Shown: piece by piece, positions 9,371 through 18,448 of the stretch
Numbering within the stretch: position 1 is the first letter of the stretch
How the letters are laid out: each line of letters starts with the position of its first letter
Source of the DNA: Erwinia endophytica
Lineage (GTDB): Bacteria > Pseudomonadota > Gammaproteobacteria > Enterobacterales > Enterobacteriaceae
Assembly: GCF_009295515.1 (NCBI RefSeq)
Contig: NZ_RQVV01000003.1
Span: 62,001 to 126,000, forward strand
Reading direction: 5' to 3'
DNA: 64,000 nt
The notes under the pieces: model-generated
The model's database searches: none
Seen by the model: only the letters and a program-made list of their open reading frames with translations
Told to the model about the DNA's origin: nothing
Translations under genes and position numbers: made by a program

Positions 9371-10555
9371 TCAGCCGTAATCGCTTAGATCGTTATAAAC
9401 CCGGGCAATACGGCCTGTACCAGCCAGCGTTATCGGCGATTGACAGGCAGGGATAAAGCAGGATTCGCCTGGTTTCAGCACCAGATGATTGTCGCGCTGG
9501 CTGACCTCGGCCTGGCCCTCAACGCAGAACAGAATGGCGGCGCTTTGCTGACTGACCGTTTGTGGCGTGGCGCTGAGTGGGTGCAGTGAGAAAGCAAAGT
9601 CCTTCACTGGGACCGGAAAAGAGAGGGTTTCTCCCTGGCGTACCGGCTGGGTCAGGAGGCTGGCACAGGGTTTGGCCTCGAACTTCAGATTGGCCATCAG
9701 TTCCGGAATATCGATGTATTTGGGCGTCAGCCCTGCGCGTAGTACGTTATCGGAATTCGCCATCACCTCCAGCGCGACACCTTTCAGGTAAGCATGGGGG
9801 GTCTCAGCAAACAGGAACATCGCTTCACCTGGCTGGAGTTCAATCACGTTTAACAACAGCGGGGCGAACAGGCCGCTGTCTTGCGGATAGAACTCGGCGA
9901 TCAACTGTATGGTGTCCCATGGTTCGCCATGCTGGCTGTGTCGTACGGTTTTGAGAATATCCAGCGCCTGGCGTTTTTCTTTACCCTGCATAGCGAGCAG
10001 AGAAGGGAACAACTGAGCCAGCCCACTGATCGCAGGAGAGTGGAGGAAATGGGCGATGGCAGGGTGCGCTGCGGCGACAGGTTGCAGTAGCGAGACGATT
10101 TCGTGCAGTTCCCGGAAGCCATTCATCGCGCGAAATGGCGTCAGGGCAAACACCAGTTCCGGCTTGTGGTTGGCATCCTTATAATTGCGTCTGGCATCAG
10201 AAAGTGGAATGCCGGCAGCGTTTTCTTTTGCAAAGCCCGCTTCAGCGGCGGATTTGCCTGGATGGACCTGGATGGAGAGTGGCTGGTCGGCACACAATAC
10301 CTTAAAAAGAAACGGTAACTCGCCAAACTGCTCCGCGACTGCGTTGCCGAGTAAGCGCGCTTTATCTTCCTCTATAACCTCACGCAGCGAGCGCCGCTGC
10401 CCATCAACGTCGATAAAGGAAGGGCTTTTGGGATGCGCACCCATCCACAGTTCGGCCATCGGCTGATGGTCAGGGTTAGCAATGCCATAAAGTTCAGTCA
10501 GGGCCTGGCGGCTGCCCCATGCATAATTTTGCAGCGAATTGATTAATTTTTGCAT
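9371..10555 (-). CDS. manA: Mannose-6-phosphate isomerase, class I
   Basis: Interconverts mannose 6-phosphate and fructose 6-phosphate, linking mannose use and GDP-mannose supply to glycolysis. The 394-residue length is normal for the zinc-dependent class I enzyme. The metal-site motif SIQVHPGKS is present, as are the C-terminal signature ETPHAYLKG and the Asn/Arg segment SDNVLRAGLTPKYID. It is divergent from fumC across about 200 bp and followed by ydgA, as in E. coli. Confidence 0.96.
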   Translation of the reverse strand: MQKLINSLQNYAWGSRQALTELYGIANPDHQPMAELWMGAHPKSPSFIDVDGQRRSLREVIEEDKARLLGNAVAEQFGELPFLFKVLCADQPLSIQVHPGKSAAEAGFAKENAAGIPLSDARRNYKDANHKPELVFALTPFRAMNGFRELHEIVSLLQPVAAAHPAIAHFLHSPAISGLAQLFPSLLAMQGKEKRQALDILKTVRHSQHGEPWDTIQLIAEFYPQDSGLFAPLLLNVIELQPGEAMFLFAETPHAYLKGVALEVMANSDNVLRAGLTPKYIDIPELMANLKFEAKPCASLLTQPVRQGETLSFPVPVKDFAFSLHPLSATPQTVSQQSAAILFCVEGQAEVSQRDNHLVLKPGESCFIPACQSPITLAGTGRIARVYNDLSDYG

Positions 10556-10753
10556 GTGTACTCACAGATAATCCAGTTATCACTGCGGCTATTAAAGCAG
10601 AAAACCAGGTCAAAAAGACAATCCTCAGTGCAGGAAGGAAGAATTGATCGCATAATGTTAAATTATTGTATATCAGAGTATGGCCTGCGCATGATGCCCT
10701 GAAGGGCGCAGGATGGGTCAATAATTCATATAATGAAGCCAGAGGAGACAGTA

Positions 10754-12151
10754 ATGGCCGCTAATCGCATTGAAAAAGATTCGATGGGCTCGATTGAAGT
10801 ACCTGCGGATAAACTTTGGGGCGCTCAGACTCAGCGCTCGCTGGAACACTTTCGCATCTCCACGGAAAAAATGCCGGTTGAGTTGATCCACGCACTGGCG
10901 CTAACCAAGCGTGCCGCCGCAAAAGTTAACCTGGATTTAGGATTGTTGCCGCAAGATCGTGCTCAGGCGATTATTAAAGCGGCAGATGAAGTGTTGGATA
11001 ATCGCCACAGCGGTGAATTTCCTTTGGCGATCTGGCAGACGGGGTCCGGCACTCAGACCAACATGAATATGAATGAAGTGCTGGCAAACCGCGCCAGTGA
11101 ATTGCTTGGTGGTGAGCGCGGCATGTCTCGTCTGGTTCACCCGAATGACGATGTGAACAAAAGTCAGAGTTCAAACGATGTCTTTCCTACGGCGATGCAC
11201 GTTGCGGCGGTCATTGCGCTGAAAGCGCATCTCTTGCCACAGTTAAAAGTGCTGCAAAACACTCTGTGTCATAAGGCGGAAACCTTCAAAGACATTGTTA
11301 AAATTGGTCGTACCCACCTGCAGGACGCGACGCCATTGACGCTGGGCCAGGAGATCTCCGGTTGGGTGGCAATGCTGAATCACAACCTGACGCATATTGA
11401 GCAAAATATTTCTCACGTGGCAGAACTGGCGCTGGGGGGGACGGCTGTCGGCACAGGGCTGAACACCCATCCGGAATATGCGGTTCGCGTAGCAAAAGAA
11501 CTGGCGGAACTGACTGGCCAGCCATTTGTGACCGCGCCAAATAAATTTGAAGCGCTGGCGACCTGTGACGCGCTGGTACATGCGCACGGCGCGTTAAAAG
11601 GCCTGGCGGCCTCGTTGATGAAAATTGCTAATGATGTACGCTGGTTGTCTTCGGGTCCGCGCTGTGGGATTGGCGAAATATCGATACCGGAAAATGAACC
11701 TGGCAGTTCTATCATGCCGGGGAAAGTCAACCCGACTCAGTGTGAAGCCATGACCATGTTGTGCTGCCAGGTCATGGGGAATGACGTGACGGTAAATATG
11801 GGGGGGGCTTCTGGTAATTTCGAGCTGAACGTTTATCGCCCGATGATAGTCCACAACTTCCTGCAATCGGTACGAATGCTTGCTGACGGGATGGACAGTT
11901 TTAATCATCACTGTGCGGTGGGAATCGAACCTAATCGTGACCGTATTACCCAGTTGTTGAATGAATCACTGATGCTGGTTACGGCATTAAATACCCATAT
12001 TGGCTATGATAAAGCGGCGGAAATAGCCAAAAAAGCCCATAAGGAAGGGCTGACGCTAAAAGGATCTGCGATGAAGTTGGGTTATCTGACGGAAGAAGAG
12101 TTTGATGCCTGGGTTCGTCCGGAAGATATGGTCGGTAGCATGAAGTCATAA
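10754..12151 (+). CDS. fumC: Class II fumarate hydratase
   Basis: The iron-independent, oxidation-resistant fumarase of the TCA cycle (fumarate to malate), 465 residues (E. coli FumC 467). The superfamily signature [11 protein letters not shown] and the [10 protein letters not shown] and [11 protein letters not shown] loops are present. An ATG at 10733 is in frame, but the ATG at 10754 has AGAGGAG upstream and gives [12 protein letters not shown], which aligns with E. coli FumC. No class I fumarase gene (fumA) lies beside it, unlike E. coli. Followed by a strong terminator. Confidence 0.96.
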   Translation: MAANRIEKDSMGSIEVPADKLWGAQTQRSLEHFRISTEKMPVELIHALALTKRAAAKVNLDLGLLPQDRAQAIIKAADEVLDNRHSGEFPLAIWQTGSGTQTNMNMNEVLANRASELLGGERGMSRLVHPNDDVNKSQSSNDVFPTAMHVAAVIALKAHLLPQLKVLQNTLCHKAETFKDIVKIGRTHLQDATPLTLGQEISGWVAMLNHNLTHIEQNISHVAELALGGTAVGTGLNTHPEYAVRVAKELAELTGQPFVTAPNKFEALATCDALVHAHGALKGLAASLMKIANDVRWLSSGPRCGIGEISIPENEPGSSIMPGKVNPTQCEAMTMLCCQVMGNDVTVNMGGASGNFELNVYRPMIVHNFLQSVRMLADGMDSFNHHCAVGIEPNRDRITQLLNESLMLVTALNTHIGYDKAAEIAKKAHKEGLTLKGSAMKLGYLTEEEFDAWVRPEDMVGSMKS

Positions 12152-12183
12152 TCACTATCACCGATATAACCTGTTACTCAATG

Positions 12184-12210
12184 GAGCGGAAAATATTCCG
12201 CTCTTTTGTT
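12184..12210 (+). terminator. fumC terminator
   Basis: GAGCGGAA / TTCCGCTC stem (8 bp), AATA loop, then TTTTGTT, 33 bp after the fumC stop: a typical rho-independent terminator. Confidence 0.85.
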
Positions 12211-12660
12211 GCGGTTTAACCGCTGAACCCGGTCAGTCTGCTGCTAAATAACGTCTAATGGCATTCGCTGAGAGTTCCTTCCCTCCTGACTATCAGCTTA
12301 TCCTTAATCAACCGCTTAAATCTTCAGCTGTTCCTGGAAATAAACGAGCATCTCAGCCTTTAATTTATCTGCCCACAATTCATGAGTCGAACCGGGTGTA
12401 TCGACAGACCTGGACGTCGTTTTAGTTTATCGGGACTCAGCTTGCTGATGGATATTTTTAATAACGGGTGATTCGCTCAGCTCAGAGGTAATGAAGTCTG
12501 CTGGGGCGTGTTATTTGTAATTCGGGTCGTGCCAGAGAGGGGCTATACCCTTCATATTTCTGGATTTTATTAAAAGCAAGAGGCCCGAAAATACGGACGA
12601 TAAGCAAGCGTTACTGGTGATAGCCGAACAGTGGAAGGGCACATCTAAAAGAGAATTTAT
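12211..12660. other. Non-coding stretch between fumC and the H-NS-like gene
   Basis: No convincing gene is visible in about 450 bp. On the minus strand a short frame ending at 12316 (tail ADKLKAEMLVYFQEQLKI) has coding-like composition but runs back to a stop after about 35 codons without a start, so it may be the tail of a decayed gene. A plus-strand frame near 12530-12680 is open but lacks a start codon. Confidence 0.4.
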
Positions 12661-12662
12661 GG

Positions 12663-12701
12663 AAAAAAAACGGCCACGCTGAAGGTGATCACCAGCGTGG
12701 C
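12663..12701 (-). terminator. Terminator of the H-NS-like gene
   Basis: The 9-bp stem GCCACGCTG / CAGCGTGGC is followed on the minus strand by eight T residues, seven bases past the stop codon. A second small palindrome (GGTGATCACC) sits in the loop. Confidence 0.85.
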
Positions 12702-12707
12702 GGAAGA

Positions 12708-13109
12708 TTAAATCAGGAAATCTTCCAGTTTTTTACCCTGTTCCAGGGCTTGTTTAATCACTGCTGGCGTCCGGCCTTGCCCCGTCCATGATTTGATTTC
12801 GCCGTTTTCGTCGGTGTACTGATATTTAGCCGGACGAGGTGCACGTTTGGAGCGAGATTTACCGGAAGAATTATCAATAGCAGTCAATTCGCTTAAATCA
12901 ATGCCGTCATCCAGTAGCATCTGGCGGTATTTCGCCAACTTCTCTTCTTTTTCCTTGAGCTCGGAAGCGATAGCGGCTTCTGCTTCTCGACGTTCGTTGA
13001 CAACCACTTCGAGCTTTTCCAGCATCTCTTCAAGTTCGGTTAAAGAAACTTCACGAGCCTGTGCGCGAAGGGTTCGAATGTTATTTAATACTTTCAGAGT
13101 TTCGCTCAT
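12708..13109 (-). CDS. H-NS/StpA-family nucleoid protein
   Basis: A 133-residue xenogeneic-silencing protein. Residues 1-65 form the dimerisation/oligomerisation coiled coil ([31 protein letters not shown]), then comes a basic linker ([15 protein letters not shown]) and the C-terminal DNA-binding domain with the AT-hook-like loop WTGQGRTP. The coiled coil is closer to H-NS, while the tail [13 protein letters not shown], without the terminal KQ, resembles StpA. In E. coli hns lies between tdk and galU, so this locus between fumC and abrB may hold a paralogue or a relocated hns. I cannot tell which without the rest of the genome. Confidence 0.92.
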   Translation of the reverse strand: MSETLKVLNNIRTLRAQAREVSLTELEEMLEKLEVVVNERREAEAAIASELKEKEEKLAKYRQMLLDDGIDLSELTAIDNSSGKSRSKRAPRPAKYQYTDENGEIKSWTGQGRTPAVIKQALEQGKKLEDFLI

Positions 13110-13760
13110 AAGGGAATCCGTAGCATTGGGTGGTTTAAATTTAATCAGTGTATCGTTCAGGGATCAGTGTACAGATAAATTTGTCAGTTAAAAATACCTT
13201 ATTCAAGAAATATCTCTTTGTGTACCCGCTTTTTCGTATTTTTTGCAAATATCCCAGGGAAAGAGGGATATTATTTACATTCTTGAGAATAGTCTTACGC
13301 CTTAAAGCACACGGTAACAGACGCGCGTGTAGCCTGAGTGCAACCCTCAACAGATAATTTCCATGGATGAGCCCCTATTCTTTAATTATTGAATCAAACC
13401 GCCAGGTTAGTGTTATCTGTCTGGTTTAAGAGCCGATATTTATTAAAAAAACTGAGAGCAGGGCATCTTCCATATACATGCCATCCTGTCTGTCGCCGTT
13501 CATAAGATGATTAACCGTATGACGAGCAACAGCAAAGGAGAGAGACGATATACAGCAAGTCTTTGTCGTTTTCTGGGGCTTATGTCAGGATAACCATCTT
13601 CTTTTTTGTGGGCGGATTATCATGCACAATCGCCTGATTACCGATGCCGATTGCAGCACAGGGCGGGCGACGCAGTCGGTGTGAACTGGCAACGCTTCCC
13701 GGGAAACGGTAGGGCTATTAGCTTGCCGTGCTGACGCTTAATTTATTATTGGAGTCCATG
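13110..13760. other. 650-bp gap between divergent H-NS-like gene and abrB-like gene
   Basis: The part next to the H-NS-like gene is AT-rich and must hold its promoter; the part before 13761 holds the promoter of the membrane-protein gene. Open frames here (for example 13148-13357) look like chance. I recognise no RNA gene, but the length is unusual for this window. Confidence 0.4.
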
Positions 13761-14834
13761 ATGAAAACGTCTCCCTCGCGCTGGTTCTGGCTGATCGTGT
13801 TTTCGGGCGTGGCGGTTGCTCTCCTGGAAAGTCTGCATTTACCCGCTGCGTTGTTGCTGGGGCCCATGGTTGCGGCGATAGTTTTTGCCGCCAGAGATAA
13901 GCCCGTCACCATTCATCGGCATTGGTTTTATCTGGCGCAAGGTGTGGTCGGCTGTATGATTGCCAGAGCCATTCCGTCTTCGGTATTTATTGAGATGGCA
14001 AAGAACTGGCCGCTGTTTATTGCCTGTGTGCTTTCAGCCATTATTGCCAGTACTTTTCTCGGTTGGCTGCTAACCCACTATCAGGTGTTGCCAGGATCCA
14101 CCGCCATTTGGGGGTCATCGCCTGGCGCTGCATCGGCAATGACGTTAATGGCGGAAAGCTATGGGGCAGATGTCCGGCTGGTGGCTTTTATGCAATATTT
14201 GCGGGTCGTGATTGTGGCGATTACCGCCACGCTGGTTGCGCAATTCTGGGCACCGCCATCGACGGCATCCACGCCTGCTGTTTTCAATATTATCCAGCCG
14301 ATCGCCTGGGGGCCTTTTGGCGCGACGCTGGTATTAATTATTGCTGGTGTGATGACCAGCCGTTATCTGCGTATTCCTGCGGGGCCATTATTAATTTCAC
14401 TGGTATGCGGCATGATCGTGCAAGATACGCATCTGTTGAAGCTCGAATTACCGCCAGTATTGCTGATGGCGTCCTATGCCATCATTGGCTGGAATATTGG
14501 CCTGCGGTTTAATCGCGAGATTCTGTTGTATGCCGCAAAGGCGTTACCGCGTTTACTATTGTCGATATTTAGCCTGGTCGCCATCTGTGGTGGTTTCGCT
14601 TTTATGTTGGTGCATTATGCCGGTATCGATCCACTGACGGCTTATCTGGCCACCAGTCCTGGCGGGGCTGATTCGGTCGCGATTATCGCCTCTTCCAGCA
14701 AGGTGGATATTTCGTTTGTGATGTCGATGCAAACTGGCCGTTTTCTGCTGGTGTTGATAACCGGTCCGGCGTTGGCGAAGTGGGTGACGAATTCAATGGC
14801 GGCTCGTCAGATGAAGCACCGTGACCACCACTGA
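13761..14834 (+). CDS. abrB: AbrB-family inner-membrane protein
   Basis: A 357-residue polytopic membrane protein built as an internal duplication: two similar halves carry the STAIWGSSPGAASAMTLMAE and LATSPGGADSVAIIAS segments characteristic of the AbrB (ammonia monooxygenase-associated) family. About ten hydrophobic helices are visible. The name AbrB is historical; the function in enterobacteria is unclear, with transport most often suggested. Start: GGAG at 13751 is six bases before the ATG at 13761, so that ATG is preferred to 13728 and 13758. Confidence 0.85.
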   Translation: MKTSPSRWFWLIVFSGVAVALLESLHLPAALLLGPMVAAIVFAARDKPVTIHRHWFYLAQGVVGCMIARAIPSSVFIEMAKNWPLFIACVLSAIIASTFLGWLLTHYQVLPGSTAIWGSSPGAASAMTLMAESYGADVRLVAFMQYLRVVIVAITATLVAQFWAPPSTASTPAVFNIIQPIAWGPFGATLVLIIAGVMTSRYLRIPAGPLLISLVCGMIVQDTHLLKLELPPVLLMASYAIIGWNIGLRFNREILLYAAKALPRLLLSIFSLVAICGGFAFMLVHYAGIDPLTAYLATSPGGADSVAIIASSSKVDISFVMSMQTGRFLLVLITGPALAKWVTNSMAARQMKHRDHH

Positions 14835-14860
14835 GTTATAGCGACAGACGGGAAAAGAAC

Positions 14861-14886
14861 GCCGCCAGCAGGCTAACTCTGGCGGC
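14861..14886 (-). terminator. Hairpin between abrB and the DUF1471 genes
   Basis: GCCGCCAG / CTGGCGGC stem; the minus-strand exit GTTCTTTTCCC is T-rich, so it probably ends the DUF1471 transcript and may also stop abrB readthrough. Confidence 0.65.
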
Positions 14887-14896
14887 AGGCGGGCGA

Positions 14897-15154
14897 TTAT
14901 TTATAAATGATAGCGGTGCCATGCAGGTTGTTCTGACCAGAGGTCGAAGTGATGCAGAAAGATTTCGCGCCCGCCCGATCGGCCTTTACTGAGAGTTGAT
15001 TCTCCAGCGAGGTCAGATTGCTGCTACCGGTTGCGCTGATCACGCCAATTTTCTGCTGACTGGCGGGGGCTTCGTCAACCTGTTCGGCTGCCAGGCTGGC
15101 AAAAGAAAGGCAACCTAAAATCATTGCAGCTCCATATAATTTGATGTTTTTCAT
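14897..15154 (-). CDS. YdgH/BhsA/McbA-like exported peptide (DUF1471), copy 1
   Basis: An 85-residue protein with a signal peptide (KLYGAAMILGCLSFASLAAEQ) and a compact C-terminal DUF1471 domain (KIGVISATGSSNL...SFCITSTSGQNNLHGTAIIYK). Members of the family are small periplasmic or surface-associated proteins induced by stress and linked to biofilm or permeability. It contains a cysteine within the SFCITS strand that its neighbour lacks. It is 53 bp downstream of a paralogue on the same strand and probably co-transcribed. Confidence 0.85.
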   Translation of the reverse strand: MKNIKLYGAAMILGCLSFASLAAEQVDEAPASQQKIGVISATGSSNLTSLENQLSVKADRAGAKSFCITSTSGQNNLHGTAIIYK

Positions 15155-15207
15155 GATAATACCTCTAATTTTTAAATTGGGTTTCTGCCAGCAAAGCTCA
15201 AACGGCC

Positions 15208-15462
15208 TTACTGATAAATGACCGCGGTACCATGCATGCAGTTGTTGCCGCTGGTCGAGGTAATGCGAAATGATTTTGCCCCTGCGGCATCGGCTTTTGC
15301 CGCCAGATGTGATTCCAGCGTTGATAAGTCTGAGCCACTGGCGGAGACAACGCCGACTTCTTGTTGCTGAGTGGGGGGGCTATCGACCCCCTCAGCGGCC
15401 AAACCGCTAAAGGAAACGGTGGACAGTGCCATCGCGAGCAGGATCATTTTGGTGCTGTTCAT
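15208..15462 (-). CDS. YdgH/BhsA/McbA-like exported peptide (DUF1471), copy 2
   Basis: An 84-residue paralogue of the downstream gene: signal peptide MILLAMALSTVSFSGLAAEG, then the DUF1471 core EVGVVSASGSDLSTLES...SFRITSTSGNNCMHGTAVIYQ. The two mature proteins share the GVxSAxGS, L-E-xxL-x-x-KAD-x-AGAKSF and HGTA-IY elements, so a tandem duplication is clear. Here the cysteine lies in the NNCMHGT turn rather than in the strand before it. The upstream region carries an AT-rich pair of inverted GATCGATAAT elements. Confidence 0.85.
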   Translation of the reverse strand: MNSTKMILLAMALSTVSFSGLAAEGVDSPPTQQQEVGVVSASGSDLSTLESHLAAKADAAGAKSFRITSTSGNNCMHGTAVIYQ

Positions 15463-15518
15463 GGTGCGTTCTCTCTTGGTATTCGGTAGATTTCAAATCG
15501 GCATCATTATTAATTAAT

Positions 15519-15579
15519 GATCGATAATTAAATGTTATTCCTGAACGGAAAAGGCGTCAATTATATTTTATTATCGATC
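15519..15579. promoter_or_regulatory. Paired inverted element in the DUF1471/tetR gap
   Basis: GATCGATAAT (15519-15528) and its exact reverse complement ATTATCGATC (15570-15579) lie 41 bp apart in the 320-bp AT-rich gap between the divergent DUF1471 gene (starts 15462) and the TetR gene (starts 15783). They may be operators, possibly for the TetR protein; this is inference from symmetry and location only. Nothing else is recognised in this gap. Confidence 0.4.
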
Positions 15580-15782
15580 GTTAGTTTAATTGTTATTGCT
15601 TTGATAAATAACAATTTATTTTTACCTCCCCCAGCAGGAAGTCACACTTCATGTCGACGAAAATGTTATCTGACAAGTAAGTTGAGGCAGACGGTGTAGA
15701 AGGGGCTCGACAGTTGCGTGAAGATTTTTTTATAATGATTGATAATTTATTCGCCAGCGCAGTAGCCGGTAAGTGAGGAACG

Positions 15783-16421
15783 ATGACTGACCAGGACATC
15801 TGCACGCGTAAAGGTCGGGGACGACCAAAAACGTTTGATCGGGACGCGGCATTAGATAAAGCACTGGAGCTCTTTTGGCGTCATGGCTATGAAGCCACGT
15901 CATTGTCCGATCTGGTCGAAGCCACGGGTGCCAAGGCCCCCACGTTGTATGCGGAATTTACTAATAAAGAGGGCATGTTCCGGGCGGCGGTTGAACGCTA
16001 TATTGAACAGTACGCTGACCAGCGTAAGGCCGCGCTGGTATGCCCGGAAAGCTGTGTGGCGAAGGGCGTTGAACGCTATTTCCGCTTGACGGCGGCCAGT
16101 TATACCGATTGCAGCAAACCGGCGGGCTGCTTCTTTATCTGTACTTCAACGGTGTTGTCTGCGGAGTCAACTGATGTCGCGGATATGCTGCGTGATTGTC
16201 ATACCAGCCAGAAAGACGATCTGAAAAGGTTTCTGCTGACAAGGCAGCAAAGTGGTGAACTGAATTCACAAACCAATATTGACGCACTCTGTGACTACCT
16301 TGTCTGTTTGCTGCAGGGGATGTCGGTACGTGCCCGTGAAGGGGCGAGTCGCGCCGATCTGGATAGCATTATTGATACACTTATGCTGCAATGGCCCACA
16401 TTAAGCCAACTGGGTATCTGA
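15783..16421 (+). CDS. TetR/AcrR-family regulator, cysteine-rich
   Basis: A 212-residue one-component regulator. The N-terminal helix-turn-helix is clear ([20 protein letters not shown] followed by [20 protein letters not shown]). The ligand domain contains nine cysteines in total across the protein, including [13 protein letters not shown], which aligns with the P-x-GC motif seen in several TetR regulators. Start: GAGG four bases before the ATG. The gene lies 34 bp upstream of msrA on the same strand and divergent from the DUF1471 pair. A thiol- or electrophile-sensing role is possible but unproven. Confidence 0.85.
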   Translation: MTDQDICTRKGRGRPKTFDRDAALDKALELFWRHGYEATSLSDLVEATGAKAPTLYAEFTNKEGMFRAAVERYIEQYADQRKAALVCPESCVAKGVERYFRLTAASYTDCSKPAGCFFICTSTVLSAESTDVADMLRDCHTSQKDDLKRFLLTRQQSGELNSQTNIDALCDYLVCLLQGMSVRAREGASRADLDSIIDTLMLQWPTLSQLGI

Positions 16422-16455
16422 GTACCGGTCGGCACAGATAAAAAAGGAGTTAACC

Positions 16456-16983
16456 GTGACAATTGAGTATGCAATCATCGCCGGAGGCTGCTTCTGGTGT
16501 ACGGAGGCCGTTTTCAAACAAATTCACGGCGTGGAATCGGTAGAGAGTGGTTATATCGGTGGGCATCTGCCAAATCCGACTTATCGTCAGGTTTGTACTG
16601 GTGAAACCGGCCACGCAGAAGCGATTCGCCTGGGTTTTGATCCGGAGAAAATCAGCTACGGCGAGCTGCTTGATATCAGCTTTGCCACGCATGATCCCAC
16701 TCAGTTGAATCGTCAGGGTGACGATATTGGTACGCAGTACCGTTCGGCGATTTTTCCGCTTGATGAGGTACAGAGGGCCGAAGCGGAAGCGGCAATCGCC
16801 CGCGCTCAGGCCGAGCACAGCTCCCCGATTGTGACCACTATTGAGACAGGCGAATGGTATCCGGCTGAGGATTATCATCAGAACTACTGGGAAGGTGACG
16901 GGCAGGAAAACCGTTACTGTCTGGCCGTTATCCCACCGAAATTGCAGAAGCTGCGCAAGCGCTACGCTAACCGTACTAAATAA
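16456..16983 (+). CDS. msrA: Peptide methionine-S-sulfoxide reductase
   Basis: Repairs methionine-S-sulfoxide in proteins using thioredoxin. The catalytic Cys is C12 in [11 protein letters not shown], and the substrate-pocket motif EDYHQNYWE follows near residue 140. At 175 residues it is the short single-domain form, lacking the N-terminal extension of the 212-residue E. coli MsrA. The start is a GTG at 16456 preceded by AAAGGAG. It is probably co-transcribed with the TetR-family gene 34 bp upstream. Confidence 0.93.
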   Translation: MTIEYAIIAGGCFWCTEAVFKQIHGVESVESGYIGGHLPNPTYRQVCTGETGHAEAIRLGFDPEKISYGELLDISFATHDPTQLNRQGDDIGTQYRSAIFPLDEVQRAEAEAAIARAQAEHSSPIVTTIETGEWYPAEDYHQNYWEGDGQENRYCLAVIPPKLQKLRKRYANRTK

Positions 16984-17017
16984 AGCGCGGGTAAATATTC
17001 TCAGTGATAAAGACACT

Positions 17018-17041
17018 CGGGTTACTAAAAAACGTAACCCG
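17018..17041. terminator. Weak hairpin after msrA
   Basis: CGGGTTAC / GTAACCCG stem (8 bp) with an A-rich loop between convergent msrA and ynfM. No U tract follows on the plus strand. Confidence 0.4.
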
Positions 17042-17097
17042 TTAGCGTCCGTCTTGCGTTATTGCTGGCGCGCAATGTGATTGACGCAGTTTGCTGT

Positions 17098-18348
17098 TTA
17101 CAGCTGTTTATTCCTGAGTCGAATCCCTACCAACAGCGCGAGCGCCAATAATGTGGCGATAAAGGCAGTGATGCCATGCCAGCCAAAATGGTGCCAGAAG
17201 ACGCCACCCAGCGTACCCGCCAGGCTCGATCCCAGATAGTAGCTGAATAAATAGAGTGAGGAGGCCTGCCCTTTGGCTCGACGGGCTCGGGGGCCAATCC
17301 AACCGCTTGCCACCGCGTGCGCAGCGAAAAAACCCGCAGTGAACAGGAGCATCCCCAACAGGATCAACCCGATTGAACTGAACAGGGTAATCAGTACGCC
17401 AGTCGCCATTGTTGCCGTCGAAAACAGCAATACCGTGGCGCGACCATATTTTGCGGTCATCGCGCCTGCCTTTGGCGAGCTCCATGACCCCGTCAGATAC
17501 ACCACCGATAACAGGCCGACGGTGGCCTGGCTCAGCGACCAGGGCGGTGCCAGTAAGCGATAACCAATGTAGTTAAACAGGGTGACAAAAGCCCCCATCA
17601 ATAAAAACCCCTCGGCAAACAGCAGTGGTAAGCCGCTGTCGCGCCAGTGCAGGCGAAAATTAATCAGCAGGGTGTGTGGTTTCAGCGGAATAGGGCGGAA
17701 ATGGCGTGAAGGCGGTAATATTTTCCAGAACATCAGCGCCGAGGCCAGGGCGAAACAGCCAATGATGGCAATGGCCACGCGCCAGGAACTGAAATCAGTG
17801 ATCACACCGGTGACTAAACGTCCGCTCATGCCACCAATTGAGTTACCACTGATATATAGCCCCATCGAAAAAGCAACCATGCTGGGGTGAATTTCCTCAC
17901 TAAGATAGGTCATTCCCACCGCCGCAACCCCGCTTAGCGCCAGTCCGGTCAGCGCCCGCATGAGCAGAATGCCATGCCAACTGGTCATCGTGGCTGACAG
18001 CAACGTGCAGCATGCTGCCAGAAGCAGGGCGGTAACCATCACTGATTTCCGCCCAATGGCATCAGACAACGGGCCGGTTACCAGCAGGCCAAGCGCCAGT
18101 AAGCCGGTAGAAATAGACAACGAAAGACTGCTGGTGGCGGGAGAAACGCCGAATTCCTGAGAGAGCACCGGCAAAACAGGTTGTACGCAATAGAGCAGGG
18201 CAAAAGTGGCCAGACCGGCGGAAAACAGGGCCAGAGTAACCCGCATGAATTGCGGTGTGCCGCGTTTAATGTATTCATTGCCCGTCGAGAGGGCTGGGGG
18301 GTGTCTGACACTGTCATCCAGTGAGGCGGCTTGCGAGGAACGATTCAC
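17098..18348 (-). CDS. ynfM: MFS transporter YnfM
   Basis: A 12-helix major facilitator superfamily exporter, about 416 residues, very similar to E. coli YnfM (KRGTPQFMRVTLALFSAGLA, GPLSDAIGRKSVMV with the family's loop 2-3 motif, SSLYLFSYYLGSSLAGTLGG). Substrate not established; arabinose export has been discussed for E. coli relatives. Start: a GTG at 18348 has AAAGGA six bases upstream. An in-frame ATG at 18378 exists with a weaker ribosome site. Divergent from the LysR gene ynfL, as in E. coli, so that regulator probably controls it. Confidence 0.92.
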   Translation of the reverse strand: MNRSSQAASLDDSVRHPPALSTGNEYIKRGTPQFMRVTLALFSAGLATFALLYCVQPVLPVLSQEFGVSPATSSLSLSISTGLLALGLLVTGPLSDAIGRKSVMVTALLLAACCTLLSATMTSWHGILLMRALTGLALSGVAAVGMTYLSEEIHPSMVAFSMGLYISGNSIGGMSGRLVTGVITDFSSWRVAIAIIGCFALASALMFWKILPPSRHFRPIPLKPHTLLINFRLHWRDSGLPLLFAEGFLLMGAFVTLFNYIGYRLLAPPWSLSQATVGLLSVVYLTGSWSSPKAGAMTAKYGRATVLLFSTATMATGVLITLFSSIGLILLGMLLFTAGFFAAHAVASGWIGPRARRAKGQASSLYLFSYYLGSSLAGTLGGVFWHHFGWHGITAFIATLLALALLVGIRLRNKQL

Positions 18349-18448
18349 TGCAAATCCTTTGAAGAGATGATAAATCATTCTCTTAACTGTAATGAGCGAT
18401 TAATATGATGTCTAATCTATTAATAATCTCGAATGATATGTTTAAAGT

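Noticed and set aside
12530-12683. Plus-strand frame ending in ...SKREFMEKKRPR before the H-NS-like terminator
   Set aside because: No usable start codon in a good context, and it runs into the terminator hairpin of the opposite gene.
13640-13720. A B12-riboswitch-like look (CGGGAAACGGTAGGGC)
   Set aside because: The box and surrounding stems of the cobalamin riboswitch are absent, and the downstream gene is not a cobalamin gene.
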